Shown: piece by piece, positions 16,774 to 28,187 of the stretch
How positions within the stretch are numbered: position 1 is the stretch's first letter
Layout of the letters: every line of letters begins with the position of its first letter
Origin: Lachnospiraceae bacterium
Lineage (GTDB): Bacteria; Bacillota; Clostridia; Lachnospirales; Lachnospiraceae
DNA: 64,000 bases
Reading direction: 5' to 3'
Assembly: GCA_902363675.1 (NCBI GenBank)
Contig: CABJAV010000014.1
Coordinates: 19,779-83,778 of the forward strand
The notes under the pieces: model-generated
Databases searched by the model: none
What the model saw: only the letters and a program-made list of their open reading frames with translations
What the model was told of the DNA's origin: nothing
Translations under genes and position numbers: made by a program

Positions 16774-17196
16774 ATGGAAACAGAAAAACTGATCAGGGAA
16801 GCATTTCAGGCGCGGCGTATGGCGTATACGCCGTATTCGCATTTTCAGGTGGGAGCGGCGCTGCTGACAAAAGAAGGTCGCATTTATAGAGGTTGTAATA
16901 TTGAAAATGCCGCATATACACCGACAAATTGTGCAGAGCGTACCGCGTTTTTTAAAGCGGTCAGTGAAGGAGAACACAATTTTGCAGCGATAGCAATCGT
17001 TGGAGGAGCGGAGGATGCCGGTCAGCTGGATTATTGTGCGCCGTGTGGTGTCTGTCGGCAGGTGATGATGGAATTTTGTGAACCGGCTACATTTACGATT
17101 ATTCTGGCAAAATCAGAACATGAATATTGTATATATAAACTGGAAGAATTATTCCCGATGGGATTTGGACCAAAGAATCTGGAGGAAAACATATGA
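16774..17196 (+). CDS. cdd: Cytidine deaminase
   Basis: Zinc enzyme deaminating cytidine and deoxycytidine to the uridine forms in pyrimidine salvage. The 140-residue protein has substrate motif GCNIENAAY, the catalytic CAERTA and zinc ligands PCGVCRQ. Size fits the homotetrameric class. AGGGGC lies upstream. The stop overlaps the add start (ATGA), so the two salvage enzymes are coupled; this pair is inserted into the spoIIP-lepA interval. Confidence 0.95.
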   Translation: METEKLIREAFQARRMAYTPYSHFQVGAALLTKEGRIYRGCNIENAAYTPTNCAERTAFFKAVSEGEHNFAAIAIVGGAEDAGQLDYCAPCGVCRQVMMEFCEPATFTIILAKSEHEYCIYKLEELFPMGFGPKNLEENI

Positions 17197-18194
17197 TGAA
17201 TCGTTTTATCGCATACAATATGCCGAAAATTGAGCTGCACTGTCATCTGGATGGCTCGATGAGTGTGGAACTGACACAGAAGCTGCTTGCCGATATGGGC
17301 GAAGAATATACAAAGGAAGAGTTACAGGAGGCTTTGACGGCGCCGATGGACTGTCCGTCTCTTGCAGATTACCTGAAGCGGTTTGATTTGCCGCTTCGCT
17401 GCCTGCAGACGAAGGAAGGGCTTCGCGCAGCGGCGGAGGAACTTGCGCTTCGTGCGGCAAAGGAGCAGGTAAAGTATCTGGAAGTACGATTTGCCCCTTC
17501 TTTTTCAACGCAGCAGGGACTGAAAATTACAGAGATCATTGAGAGTGTGAATGAAGGATTAAAATCTGCCGAGGCAAAACGCGATATCCATACGGGAATC
17601 CTGGTTTGCGCGATGCGGAATCTTGACCAGGAGACAAATCTTTCGATGCTCAAAGATGCAAGAGAACTTCTCGGATCCGGTGTTGTGGGATGTGATCTCG
17701 CGGGAGATGAGAAAGCATATCCGACATCCGGGTTTCGTGAGCTTTTTGAGTGGGCAAGAAAGAATGACATGCCTTTTACCATTCATTCGGGAGAATGCGG
17801 TAGCACGCTTAACATTCAGACGGCAATCGAGTATGGTGCAAGAAGAATCGGGCACGGAATCGCTATGAAGGACGCCCCGGAACTGATGAAGCTTTGTGCG
17901 GATAAGAAGATTGGCGTGGAACTTTGCCCAACGAGCAACTTACAGACCAAGGCGATCAATTCCATCGAGGAATATCCGTTTAAAAAGTTCTACGAAGCGG
18001 GAATTCCGATGTCGATTAATACGGACAATCGCACGGTGAGCGATACGACATGTACGGACGAGTATATGAGACTGGTTGATGCAGGGATGTTTAAGGAGGC
18101 AATGTGCCAGAAAATCTATATGGCGTCGCTTGCTGCAAGTTTTGCGGATGATTCCGTAAAGCAGGAAGTTTTTAGCAGATGGCCGATTATGTAG
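17193..18194 (+). CDS. add: Adenosine deaminase
   Basis: Zinc amidohydrolase converting adenosine to inosine. The 333 residues carry the metal-binding ELHCHLDGSM, the catalytic HSGECG, GHGIAM, CPTSNLQT and NTDNRTVS. The last motif has DN where many adenosine deaminases have DD after the metal-binding aspartate, a variant I believe is usual in Gram-positive members. GGAGG is seven bases before ATG 17193; a second ATG follows at 17196. Confidence 0.93.
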   Translation: MMNRFIAYNMPKIELHCHLDGSMSVELTQKLLADMGEEYTKEELQEALTAPMDCPSLADYLKRFDLPLRCLQTKEGLRAAAEELALRAAKEQVKYLEVRFAPSFSTQQGLKITEIIESVNEGLKSAEAKRDIHTGILVCAMRNLDQETNLSMLKDARELLGSGVVGCDLAGDEKAYPTSGFRELFEWARKNDMPFTIHSGECGSTLNIQTAIEYGARRIGHGIAMKDAPELMKLCADKKIGVELCPTSNLQTKAINSIEEYPFKKFYEAGIPMSINTDNRTVSDTTCTDEYMRLVDAGMFKEAMCQKIYMASLAASFADDSVKQEVFSRWPIM

Positions 18195-18205
18195 TGAACA
18201 AAATC

Positions 18206-18234
18206 TTGAAAAAATCAGATTTTTTCCGTATAAT
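18206..18234 (+). promoter_or_regulatory. Sigma-A promoter of lepA-hemW
   Basis: TTGAAA (18206-18211), 17 bp, perfect TATAAT (18229-18234); leader of about 50 bases before lepA. Confidence 0.7.
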
Positions 18235-18292
18235 TAAGTTTTGTCAATAACGAAGAGAATGAGCCATTGAAATAGATGGCAGGAGGAACTAT

Positions 18293-20104
18293 ATGTCAAT
18301 CGATCAGAGCAAAATTCGTAATTTTTGCATTATTGCCCATATCGATCATGGCAAGTCTACACTTGCAGATCGTATTATAGAAAAGACTGGTACACTGACC
18401 AGCCGCGAGATGCAGGCACAGGTACTTGACAACATGGATCTCGAACGTGAGCGTGGTATCACCATCAAGTCGCAGGCTGTTCGTATTATTTACAATGCGA
18501 AGGATGGAGAAGAATATATTTTTAATCTGATTGATACCCCGGGACATGTGGATTTTAATTATGAGGTTTCCCGAAGCCTTGCAGCATGTGATGGAGCAAT
18601 CCTTGTCGTGGATGCGGCACAGGGTGTTGAGGCACAGACACTTGCCAATGTATATCTGGCACTGGATCATGACCTTGATGTGATGCCGGTAATTAACAAA
18701 ATTGATCTGCCAAGTGCAAGACCCGATGAAGTCGTGCAGGAGATTGAGGATGTGATTGGAATTGAAGCGGCCGATGCGCCACGCATTTCTGCAAAAACAG
18801 GATTAAATATCGAAGATGTACTGGAACAGATCGTGCACAAAATTCCGGCACCGACCGGAGATCCGACAGCGCCGCTTCAGGCATTGATCTTTGATGCAAT
18901 ATATGATTCCTACAAAGGTGTCATCATATTCTGCCGTATCAAGGAAGGTACTGTTAAAGTCGGCACAAAAATCAAAATGATGGCTACCGGTGCAGAGGAT
19001 CTTGTTACAGAAGTTGGTTATTTTGGAGCAGGGCAGTTTATTCCATGTGATGAATTATCGGCTGGAATGGTTGGATATATTGCAGCAAGTATCAAGAATG
19101 TACGGGATACACAGGTGGGTGATACTGTTACGGACAGTGAGCGTCCGTGTGCGGAACCGCTTCCAGGATACAAGAAAGTAAATCCAATGGTTTACTGTGG
19201 ACTTTACCCGGCAGATTCTGCCAAGTATCCGGATCTGCGTGATGCGCTAGAAAAGCTGCAGGTTAATGATGCTTCTTTGTATTATGAGCCGGAGACTTCG
19301 TTGGCACTTGGCTTTGGATTCCGATGTGGATTTTTGGGCCTGTTACATCTTGAAATCATTCAGGAACGGTTGGAAAGAGAATTTAATCTGGATCTTGTAA
19401 CGACAGCACCGAGCGTAATTTATAAGGTGCATAAGACAAATGGCGAGGTGATTGATCTGACCAATCCGTCTAATCTGCCGGATCCGTCAGAGATTGAATA
19501 TATGGAAGAACCGTTTGTGGCAGCAGAAATCATGGTGACCAGCGAATACGTCGGGGCAATCATGAAACTGTGTCAGGAGCGTCGTGGTATTTATATCAGC
19601 ATGGATTATATAGAAGCAACTCGTGCAGTGATCAAATATGATCTGCCGCTCAATGAAATTATTTATGACTTTTTCGATGCGTTAAAGTCCCGTTCCCGTG
19701 GATATGCATCGTTTGATTATGAGATGAAAGGCTATGTGCGTTCAGAACTGGTTAAGCTGGATATTCTGATTAACCGTGAGATGGTAGATGCTCTTTCCTT
19801 TATCGTGTTCAAAGAAAGCGCCTATGAGAGAGGCCGCAAAATGTGTGAGCGTTTAAAGAAAGAAATTCCAAGACATTTATTTGAAATTCCGATTCAGGCA
19901 TCCGTTGGAGGAAAAATTATTGCCCGTGAAACCGTTAAGGCTATGCGTAAGGATGTGCTTGCCAAGTGTTACGGCGGTGATATTTCCCGTAAGAAGAAAC
20001 TTCTGGAAAAACAGAAGGAAGGTAAGAAACGTATGCGTCAGATCGGAACCGTAGAAGTGCCGCAGGAGGCATTTATGAGTGTACTGAAACTGGACGAAGA
20101 TTAA
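18293..20104 (+). CDS. lepA: Elongation factor 4 (LepA)
   Basis: Ribosome-bound translational GTPase that acts on stalled or back-translocated ribosomes and in subunit biogenesis. The 603-residue protein has [13 protein letters not shown] (P-loop), [16 protein letters not shown], the EF-G-like domains, and the LepA-specific C-terminal domain ending in [19 protein letters not shown]. Length is typical. AGGAGGAA precedes the ATG. Its stop overlaps the hemW start. Confidence 0.97.
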   Translation: MSIDQSKIRNFCIIAHIDHGKSTLADRIIEKTGTLTSREMQAQVLDNMDLERERGITIKSQAVRIIYNAKDGEEYIFNLIDTPGHVDFNYEVSRSLAACDGAILVVDAAQGVEAQTLANVYLALDHDLDVMPVINKIDLPSARPDEVVQEIEDVIGIEAADAPRISAKTGLNIEDVLEQIVHKIPAPTGDPTAPLQALIFDAIYDSYKGVIIFCRIKEGTVKVGTKIKMMATGAEDLVTEVGYFGAGQFIPCDELSAGMVGYIAASIKNVRDTQVGDTVTDSERPCAEPLPGYKKVNPMVYCGLYPADSAKYPDLRDALEKLQVNDASLYYEPETSLALGFGFRCGFLGLLHLEIIQERLEREFNLDLVTTAPSVIYKVHKTNGEVIDLTNPSNLPDPSEIEYMEEPFVAAEIMVTSEYVGAIMKLCQERRGIYISMDYIEATRAVIKYDLPLNEIIYDFFDALKSRSRGYASFDYEMKGYVRSELVKLDILINREMVDALSFIVFKESAYERGRKMCERLKKEIPRHLFEIPIQASVGGKIIARETVKAMRKDVLAKCYGGDISRKKKLLEKQKEGKKRMRQIGTVEVPQEAFMSVLKLDED

Positions 20105-21345
20105 TGAATATGAAGAATAATTTAGAATTATATGTGCATACTCCTTTTTGCGTGAAGAAATGCGATTACTGTGATTTCCTTTCTTTTACAGCGGACAGCA
20201 AGACACAGATTCAGTATGTACATGCACTGCTGAAAGAAATTCGCTTTTATGGCGAGTTGATGCAGTCTTATGAGGTATCTACAATTTATATTGGAGGCGG
20301 TACGCCAAGCTGGTTAGAACCGGAACTTCTCATTGCTGTGATGGAACAGATCTACAAAAGTTTTCATGTGAGGGAAGATGCGGAAATTACGCTCGAGTGT
20401 AACCCGGGAACAGTCACAATCGCAAAATTCGGAGCTTATAAAAAAGTAGGAATCAACCGGCTTTCTATCGGCATGCAGTCGGCAAATGATGATGAGTTAA
20501 AGTCACTTGGGCGAATTCATACCTTTGAGCAGTTTTTAAAAACATACAAGCTTGCGAGAAATCTCGGTTTTCATAATATAAATGTTGATATCATGAGCGG
20601 GCTGCCACATCAGACAGTTGAAAAGTTTACCCAGACATTGCAGAAAGTCATCCGTCTAAAACCGGAACATATTTCTGCGTACTCATTGATTATTGAAAAG
20701 GGAACTCCTTTTTACGACCGCTATAAATTCGATGTAGTGCGTCAGGAGGCCGGAATGAAAACGGAGGAACTTCCTTCGGAGGATGAGGTATACAGGAGCT
20801 TAAAGAAAACGCAAAGTATGTTAAAAGAGGCAGGCTATCATCATTATGAGGTATCCAATTTTGCAAAACCAGGTTATGAGTGCCAGCACAATATTGGATA
20901 CTGGGTAAGAGAAAATTATCTTGGACTTGGCTTGGGAGCTGCATCGTTAATCGATAATGTACGCTATTCGAATACAAGAGAACTGTATGAGTATAATGAA
21001 ATCTGTGGAAAGCTCACAACATTGCCGCCAGAGGCATTTGCCGGAGAAGAAGGCATGCCAGCACCGGAAGGACACTGGTTTGGAACAAATCTTCACACCG
21101 AGGCTAATGTCATTACCCGCAAAGGACAAATGGAGGAATTTATGTTCCTCGGATTACGCTTGACAGGGGGGGTGACACGCAAGGCTTTCGAGGATGCGTT
21201 TGGTATGCCGATTGAAGCGGTATATCCGGAAGTGTTACGCCAATTGAAAGATCAGCAACTCATTCAGCAGCGTGAAGGAAGAATCAAGCTTACGGATCGC
21301 GGAATGGATGTTGCCAATTATGTGATGGCTCAGTTTTTATTATAA
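20104..21345 (+). CDS. hemW: Radical SAM heme chaperone HemW (HemN-like)
   Basis: Radical SAM protein of the HemN family, now regarded as a heme chaperone rather than coproporphyrinogen oxidase. YVHTPFCVKKCDYCDF holds the CxxxCxxC iron-sulfur motif, followed by IYIGGGTPSWL, NPGTV, RLSIGMQS and YEVSNFAKPG. At 413 residues it is some 30 longer than common forms, the extra part lying near residues 300-340 (Pro/Glu/His-rich). ATG at 20104 overlaps the lepA stop; an in-frame ATG at 20110 is possible. Ends at a terminator that also holds the next promoter. Confidence 0.93.
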   Translation: MNMKNNLELYVHTPFCVKKCDYCDFLSFTADSKTQIQYVHALLKEIRFYGELMQSYEVSTIYIGGGTPSWLEPELLIAVMEQIYKSFHVREDAEITLECNPGTVTIAKFGAYKKVGINRLSIGMQSANDDELKSLGRIHTFEQFLKTYKLARNLGFHNINVDIMSGLPHQTVEKFTQTLQKVIRLKPEHISAYSLIIEKGTPFYDRYKFDVVRQEAGMKTEELPSEDEVYRSLKKTQSMLKEAGYHHYEVSNFAKPGYECQHNIGYWVRENYLGLGLGAASLIDNVRYSNTRELYEYNEICGKLTTLPPEAFAGEEGMPAPEGHWFGTNLHTEANVITRKGQMEEFMFLGLRLTGGVTRKAFEDAFGMPIEAVYPEVLRQLKDQQLIQQREGRIKLTDRGMDVANYVMAQFLL

Positions 21346-21375
21346 GTGTATATAAAAAAAGTATAAAATAAAAAT

Positions 21376-21421
21376 AAAATAGCACGAAGGTGTTGACAAG
21401 AAAAACCCTTGGTGCTATTTT
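21376..21421 (+). terminator. Intrinsic terminator of lepA-hemW
   Basis: Stem AAAATAGCAC (21376-21385) with GTGCTATTTT (21412-21421), extended by GAAGG/CCTTG with one mismatch, followed by T/A-rich bases. The hairpin encloses the -35 and -10 boxes of the heat-shock operon promoter. Confidence 0.7.
21393..21421 (+). promoter_or_regulatory. Promoter of hrcA-grpE-dnaK-dnaJ
   Basis: Perfect TTGACA (21393-21398), 17 bp, TATTTT (21416-21421). Expected start near 21428, nine bases before the CIRCE operator. Confidence 0.75.
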
Positions 21422-21436
21422 AATACCAGAACGATA

Positions 21437-21463
21437 TTAGCACTCTAAATAAATGAGTGCTAA
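21437..21463. promoter_or_regulatory. CIRCE operator for HrcA
   Basis: Perfect match to the CIRCE element: TTAGCACTC (21437-21445), nine-base spacer, GAGTGCTAA (21455-21463). HrcA binds this repeat and represses class I heat-shock genes; here it controls its own operon from just after the transcription start. Confidence 0.97.
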
Positions 21464-21496
21464 CAATAAAGATTCCAGATTACAGGAGAATGTGAA

Positions 21497-22561
21497 ATGG
21501 GAATGGATAAGGAACAGTTAGGTGAACGAAAAGTAAAAATATTAGATGCAATCATCCGAAACTATCTGGCAACGGGCGAACCGGTTGGATCGCGAACCAT
21601 TTCCAAGTATACGGATTTGAATTTAAGTTCAGCAACCATCCGTAACGAGATGTCAGATCTTGAGGAACTGGGATATATCGTGCAGCCTCATACTTCTGCC
21701 GGACGTATTCCTTCCGATAAAGGATATCGGTTTTATGTCGATCATCTGATGGAAGAGAAGGATCGGGAAGTAAAAGAGATGAAAGACTTCGTCATTGAAA
21801 AGACGGAGAAGATGGATCAGGTATTGAAGCAGGTTGCAAAAATGCTTGCCAATAATACCAATTATGCAACACTTGTTTCTGCGCCGACTTACAGCACGAA
21901 CAAGATTAAATTTATACAGTTGTCAAATGTGGATGAATCTCATATTCTTGCAGTTATTGTTTTGAACAGTAACATTGTAAAGAATCAGATGATAGAGGTC
22001 GAGGAACAGCTTGACAATGAGACAATCCTGAAATTGAACATTCTGTTAAATACAGCGCTCAATGGATTGTCACTTCAGGAAATCAACCTTGGCACGATTG
22101 CAAAGCTAAAGGAGCAGGCAGGAATCCACAGTACGATCGTTGGTGATGTGTTAGATGCACTGGCGCAGACACTCAGCGAAAACGAAGATTTACAGATTTA
22201 CACCAGCGGCGCAACGAATATTTTGAAGTATCCGGAGTTGTCGGATGCGGAAAGTGCAACGAATCTTCTTTCCACATTTGAGGAAAAAGATGAACTTTTG
22301 AACCTTGTGACAGAATCCCTTTCCGATGATCAGAAAGAGAAAGGAAATGGTATTCAGGTTTATATAGGAAATGAAGCCCCGGTACAGACCATGAAAGACT
22401 GCAGTATTGTTACTGCAACATATGATCTTGGGGAAGGCGTGAAAGGAACCATCGGAATCGTTGGTCCGAAACGTATGGATTACGAAAATGTAGTAGATAA
22501 TTTGAAAAATCTGAAATCCCAGCTGGATGGAATATTTGAAAAGAACAAGCAGGATTCATAG
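21497..22561 (+). CDS. hrcA: Heat-inducible transcription repressor HrcA
   Basis: Repressor of class I heat-shock genes, kept active by GroE. The 354-residue protein has an N-terminal winged helix with GEPVGSRTISKY and SSATIRNEMSDLEELGY, then HTSAGRIPSDKGYRFYVD, and a GAF-like dimerisation part with the C-terminal GTIGIVGPKRMDY. AGGAG lies upstream of ATG 21497. Autoregulated through the CIRCE site 34 bp upstream. Confidence 0.97.
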   Translation: MGMDKEQLGERKVKILDAIIRNYLATGEPVGSRTISKYTDLNLSSATIRNEMSDLEELGYIVQPHTSAGRIPSDKGYRFYVDHLMEEKDREVKEMKDFVIEKTEKMDQVLKQVAKMLANNTNYATLVSAPTYSTNKIKFIQLSNVDESHILAVIVLNSNIVKNQMIEVEEQLDNETILKLNILLNTALNGLSLQEINLGTIAKLKEQAGIHSTIVGDVLDALAQTLSENEDLQIYTSGATNILKYPELSDAESATNLLSTFEEKDELLNLVTESLSDDQKEKGNGIQVYIGNEAPVQTMKDCSIVTATYDLGEGVKGTIGIVGPKRMDYENVVDNLKNLKSQLDGIFEKNKQDS

Positions 22562-22575
22562 AAAGGCGGTAAAAC

Positions 22576-23241
22576 ATGGCAGAGACAAATAACAAGGATG
22601 TCACGGAAGAATTAGAAAAGGACAAAGTCGTTGAAGAGACAGTAGATACAGAAGAAAACAAAGCGGCTGAGGAGAGTGCAGAGGAAACAAAAACAGAGGA
22701 TTCTGCAGAGAAAGAAAATGCACAGGATACAGAAGCAGCTTCGGAAGAGACAGATACAAAAGAAAAGAAAGATGGCATCTTTGGCAAAAAGAAGAAAAAA
22801 GATAAAAAAGATGCGCAGATCGAAGATCTCAATGATCGCTTAAGACGTCAGATGGCAGAGTTCGATAATTTCCGTAAGCGTTCAGAAAAAGAAAAATCCC
22901 AAATGTTTGACATGGGTGCAAAGTCCATAATTGAGAAAGTACTTCCAATCGTGGACAATTTTGAACGAGGACTTGCAGCAGTACCGGAAGAACAGAAAGA
23001 TGATGCTTTTGTCACCGGTATGGATAAAGTATATAAGCAACTGATGACAGAGTTCGATTCTATTGGAGTGAAACCAATTGAGGCAGTCGGACAGGAGTTT
23101 AACCCGGATCTTCATAATGCAGTCATGCAGGTGGAGAGCGAAGAGTTTGAACCTGGCATTGTAGCACAGGAACTTCAGAAAGGCTATATGTACAAAGATA
23201 CCGTGGTTCGCCACAGTATGGTAGCTGTTGTAAGTGAATAA
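22576..23241 (+). CDS. grpE: Nucleotide exchange factor GrpE
   Basis: Exchanges ADP for ATP on DnaK and acts as thermosensor. Of its 221 residues the first 75 or so are low-complexity, acidic and lysine-rich, then comes the long coiled-coil (DLNDRLRRQMAEFDNFRKRSEKEK) and the beta-domain with FNPDLHNAV and KGYMYKDTVVRHSMVAV. The acidic extension is longer than usual but of a type seen in other Clostridia. AGGCGG precedes ATG. Third gene product in the DnaK cycle of this operon. Confidence 0.96.
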   Translation: MAETNNKDVTEELEKDKVVEETVDTEENKAAEESAEETKTEDSAEKENAQDTEAASEETDTKEKKDGIFGKKKKKDKKDAQIEDLNDRLRRQMAEFDNFRKRSEKEKSQMFDMGAKSIIEKVLPIVDNFERGLAAVPEEQKDDAFVTGMDKVYKQLMTEFDSIGVKPIEAVGQEFNPDLHNAVMQVESEEFEPGIVAQELQKGYMYKDTVVRHSMVAVVSE

Positions 23242-23311
23242 GTTTTTTCCCATCTGTTATGGATGGTAAAAATATAAACATGTTAACAAAACAATGAATT
23301 GATAAATATAG

Positions 23312-25228
<1,917 letters not shown>

Positions 25229-25254
25229 TTACGGTAAATAGATTAAGCACGACG

Positions 25255-25278
25255 GGGTTTCCGGTTTTCCGGAAACCC
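25255..25278 (+). other. Perfect hairpin in the dnaK-dnaJ intergenic region
   Basis: GGGTTTCCGG-TTTT-CCGGAAACCC, ten GC-rich base pairs with a four-T loop and no U-tract after it. It is placed so that it could protect the 3' end of dnaK mRNA or lower dnaJ expression by partial termination or processing. Confidence 0.75.
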
Positions 25279-25305
25279 TATGTGCGGATATAAGGAAAAA
25301 GAATT

Positions 25306-26475
25306 ATGGCAGAAAAAAGAGATTATTATGAAGTCCTTGGCATTCCAAAGACGGCAACGGAGGCAGAGATTAAAAAGGCTTTCCGTACAACTGCAAAAAA
25401 ATATCATCCGGATATGCACCCGGGCGATAAGGAATGCGAGGAAAAGTTCAAAGAGGCGCAGGAAGCCTACGCAGTATTGAGCGATCCGGACAAGAGACGT
25501 CAGTATGATCAGTTTGGTCATGCCGCATTCGACGGCAGTGCAGGTGGCGGAGCCGGCGGTTTTGATTTTTCCGGCATGGATATGGGCGATATTTTCGGCG
25601 ATATTTTTGGCGATTTCTTTGGCGGAGGATCCAGAAGAAGCACAAACAATGGTCCACAGAAAGGTGCGAATGTACGTCTGAGTGTTCGGATCACTTTTGA
25701 GGAAGCAATTTTTGGATGCACAAAGGAATTGGAATTTTCCTATAAGGAAGAGTGTAAGGCCTGTCATGGAACAGGCGCAAAACCGGGTACATCACCAGAG
25801 ACCTGTACAAAATGTGGCGGAAAAGGTAAGGTAGTATATTCCCAGCAGTCGTTGTTTGGCATGATGCAGAATGTACAGACTTGTCCAGATTGTCAGGGAA
25901 CAGGTAAAGTTGTAAAAGAAAAATGTCCGGATTGTCGAGGCAATGGTTACGTCGCAAAGAGAGTTAAGAAGATGGTAGATATTCCGGCTGGTATTGATAA
26001 TGGTCAGTGCGTAAGGGTAAGAGACTACGGAGAACCTGGTAAAAATGGCGGACCAAGAGGAGATCTGCTTGTGGAAGTCATCGTATCCAGAAATCCAGGA
26101 TTCGAGCGTCGGGATATGGATATTTTTTCGAATGCATCTATTTCGTTTGGTATTGCAGCACTTGGCGGAGATGTGCGCATTAAGACAGTGGATGGTGATA
26201 TTATTTATACTGTTGCTCCGGGAACACAGACGGGTACAAGAATCCGCCTGAAAGGAAAGGGCGTGCCTTCGATTCGTAACAAAGCGGTCAGAGGCAATCA
26301 TTATGTTACTTTGATTGTCAATACACCAACAGGTCTGAGCAAAGAAGCAAAAGATGCTTTGCGCAAATTTGATGAACTGACAGGTGGATCACTGACAAAA
26401 GAAGGCGGGGCACCATCATCCGGCAAGGAAAAGAAGAAAGGTTTCATGGATAAGTTCAAGGAGACGTTTGAATAA
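25306..26475 (+). CDS. dnaJ: Chaperone DnaJ (Hsp40)
   Basis: Co-chaperone that stimulates DnaK ATPase. The 389 residues have the J domain with HPD in [10 protein letters not shown], a Gly/Phe-rich region with [15 protein letters not shown], four CxxCxGxG zinc motifs ([32 protein letters not shown]) and the C-terminal substrate domains. The start [12 protein letters not shown] is exact for the family. Last gene of the HrcA regulon here. Confidence 0.98.
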   Translation: MAEKRDYYEVLGIPKTATEAEIKKAFRTTAKKYHPDMHPGDKECEEKFKEAQEAYAVLSDPDKRRQYDQFGHAAFDGSAGGGAGGFDFSGMDMGDIFGDIFGDFFGGGSRRSTNNGPQKGANVRLSVRITFEEAIFGCTKELEFSYKEECKACHGTGAKPGTSPETCTKCGGKGKVVYSQQSLFGMMQNVQTCPDCQGTGKVVKEKCPDCRGNGYVAKRVKKMVDIPAGIDNGQCVRVRDYGEPGKNGGPRGDLLVEVIVSRNPGFERRDMDIFSNASISFGIAALGGDVRIKTVDGDIIYTVAPGTQTGTRIRLKGKGVPSIRNKAVRGNHYVTLIVNTPTGLSKEAKDALRKFDELTGGSLTKEGGAPSSGKEKKKGFMDKFKETFE

Positions 26476-26604
26476 TTTTCACGCGTTTAGTACAAATCGC
26501 CTATAGACTTCTAAATCTAAATGTTGTATTATGTGCCTAGTGGGAATGAAATATTTGAACTAGATATAGTATAATGTTAATGTATTTGAAGGAGTTTGAA
26601 TGCT

Positions 26605-27045
26605 ATGACGCTTGAAAATGAACGCAGAGCATTGGAAGAACAGCGGCGCACACTTGAACGTGAACGATTGGAATTTACACGAAGAGTAGAAATCGAGGAT
26701 CGACGTCTCGAACAGCAGCAGAAACTGTTTGAAATGAAATTTAAAATACTCGAAGAAGAACTTGTAAAACTTGCTTCGGAGAAGGAACATGTGCAGCGGC
26801 AGCGGGATTTTTACCAGAAGGTGAATGAGTATGAGGCTCGTCATGCACATCGTCAGAAAGCTTCTACGAACAATGTGGTAAAAGGCGAGATGTTCTTTTC
26901 CGGTGTTGGAAGTAAGCAGTCGTTGAAGAAACGGTATAAGGATCTGATTAAGATCTATCATCCGGATAATCTGGATGGAGATAAAGAAACAATTCAGGAA
27001 ATCAACAGTGAATATAATAAGTTATGTGCGGTTTATAAGATATAG
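26605..27045 (+). CDS. Coiled-coil protein with C-terminal J-like domain
   Basis: A 146-residue protein not recognised as a named family. Residues 1-80 form a highly charged, uninterrupted coiled coil rich in Glu, Arg and Gln. Residues about 95-146 look like a J domain: helix II LKKRYKDLIKIY, the signature HPD (119-121), and helix III KETIQEINSEYNKL. The J domain is therefore C-terminal, opposite to DnaJ. AAGGAG lies ten bases before ATG 26605. It is 129 bp after dnaJ with a TATAAT at about 26568-26573, so it may have its own promoter, and ends at a strong terminator. A role as a dedicated DnaK recruiter is inference. Confidence 0.8.
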   Translation: MTLENERRALEEQRRTLERERLEFTRRVEIEDRRLEQQQKLFEMKFKILEEELVKLASEKEHVQRQRDFYQKVNEYEARHAHRQKASTNNVVKGEMFFSGVGSKQSLKKRYKDLIKIYHPDNLDGDKETIQEINSEYNKLCAVYKI

Positions 27046-27049
27046 CACG

Positions 27050-27082
27050 CAAAAGACAGGAGAAGTTTTCTCCTGTCTTTTG
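27050..27082 (+). terminator. Terminator after the J-domain gene
   Basis: Perfect 15-bp stem (27050-27064 with 27068-27082), three-base loop, ending in T-rich sequence (TTTTGTGTTG). It separates the heat-shock block from prmA. Confidence 0.85.
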
Positions 27083-27098
27083 TGTTGTAGTGATTTGC

Positions 27099-27127
27099 TT
27101 GTATTTTAAAGAAAAATAAGTTATGAT
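27099..27127 (+). promoter_or_regulatory. Predicted sigma-A promoter of prmA operon
   Basis: TTGTAT (27099-27104), 17 bp, TATGAT (27122-27127), about 48 bp before prmA. Confidence 0.6.
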
Positions 27128-27174
27128 ATAAATAGTGTGCCATATGGCGATTTGTACGGGAAAGGAAGAAACTT

Positions 27175-28158
27175 ATGAAGTGGAAGAAATATACGATTGA
27201 GACAACGACAGCCGCAGAAGATTTCATGAGTTCCATGCTGATGGACCTTGGAATTGAAGGAATCGAAATAGAAGATAACATTCCTTTGAGTAAAGAAGAT
27301 CAGGCGGATATGTTCATTGATTTTTTGCCGGAACTTCCGCCGGATGAAGGAAAAAGCCATGTGAGCTTTTATGTGGAAGATGATGGAAATGACCAGACGG
27401 AACTTTTGAAACAGGTAAAGATCGGATTGGAAAATTTACGCAGTATGGTGGAAGTTGGATCGGGTGTGATCTCTTCTTCAGAGACAGAAGATCTTGACTG
27501 GATCAACAACTGGAAAAAATATTTCTCTTCATTTACGATTGAAGATATTCTGATCAAACCGACATGGGAAGAATTAAAGGAAGAGGACAAAGATAAATTT
27601 CTGATCGAAATTGATCCGGGAATCTCGTTTGGAACAGGAAAGCATGAAACCACACAGCTTTGCATTCGCCAGCTTTTAAAGTATATTCGTGGAAATGAGA
27701 CCTACACTCCGAAAGAGAAGCATCCGAAAGTACTTGACGTGGGATGCGGCAGCGGAATTCTTTCTATTGTGGCATTGAAGCTTGGTGCAAGAGAAGTTGT
27801 GGGGACAGATCTGGATGCAGATTGCATGGTTTCCACAAAGGAAAACATGGAAGTAAACCATCTGGATTTAAATCTCGGAACATTTTATGTAGGTAATCTG
27901 ATCGATGATGAGAAACTTCAGGAGACAGTCGGCACAGAGGAATATGAGATTGTTGTGGCAAATATTCTTGCAGATGTTATTATTCCTATGGCACCGGTCA
28001 TTCCTGCAAGACTGAAAAAAGGCGGTTATTTTATTACTTCCGGAATTATTGATTTCAAGGAAAATGAAGTCAAAGAAGCAATCGAAAAAGCAGGCCTTAA
28101 AGTGATTGAAATTAATCATCAGGGTGAATGGGTCAATATTACGGCTCAGAAACTGTAG
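27175..28158 (+). CDS. prmA: Ribosomal protein L11 methyltransferase
   Basis: SAM-dependent enzyme that trimethylates ribosomal protein L11. The 327-residue protein has an N-terminal L11-binding domain (MKWKKYTIETT... with EDFMSSMLMDLGI) and a methyltransferase domain with DPGISFGTGKHETT, VLDVGCGSGILS and VANILADV. GGAAAGGAAG precedes the ATG. It is followed by rsmE, as in many Firmicutes. Confidence 0.96.
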   Translation: MKWKKYTIETTTAAEDFMSSMLMDLGIEGIEIEDNIPLSKEDQADMFIDFLPELPPDEGKSHVSFYVEDDGNDQTELLKQVKIGLENLRSMVEVGSGVISSSETEDLDWINNWKKYFSSFTIEDILIKPTWEELKEEDKDKFLIEIDPGISFGTGKHETTQLCIRQLLKYIRGNETYTPKEKHPKVLDVGCGSGILSIVALKLGAREVVGTDLDADCMVSTKENMEVNHLDLNLGTFYVGNLIDDEKLQETVGTEEYEIVVANILADVIIPMAPVIPARLKKGGYFITSGIIDFKENEVKEAIEKAGLKVIEINHQGEWVNITAQKL

Positions 28159-28187
28159 ACAGTATTTCATGTGGAAATGGAGCAGGT

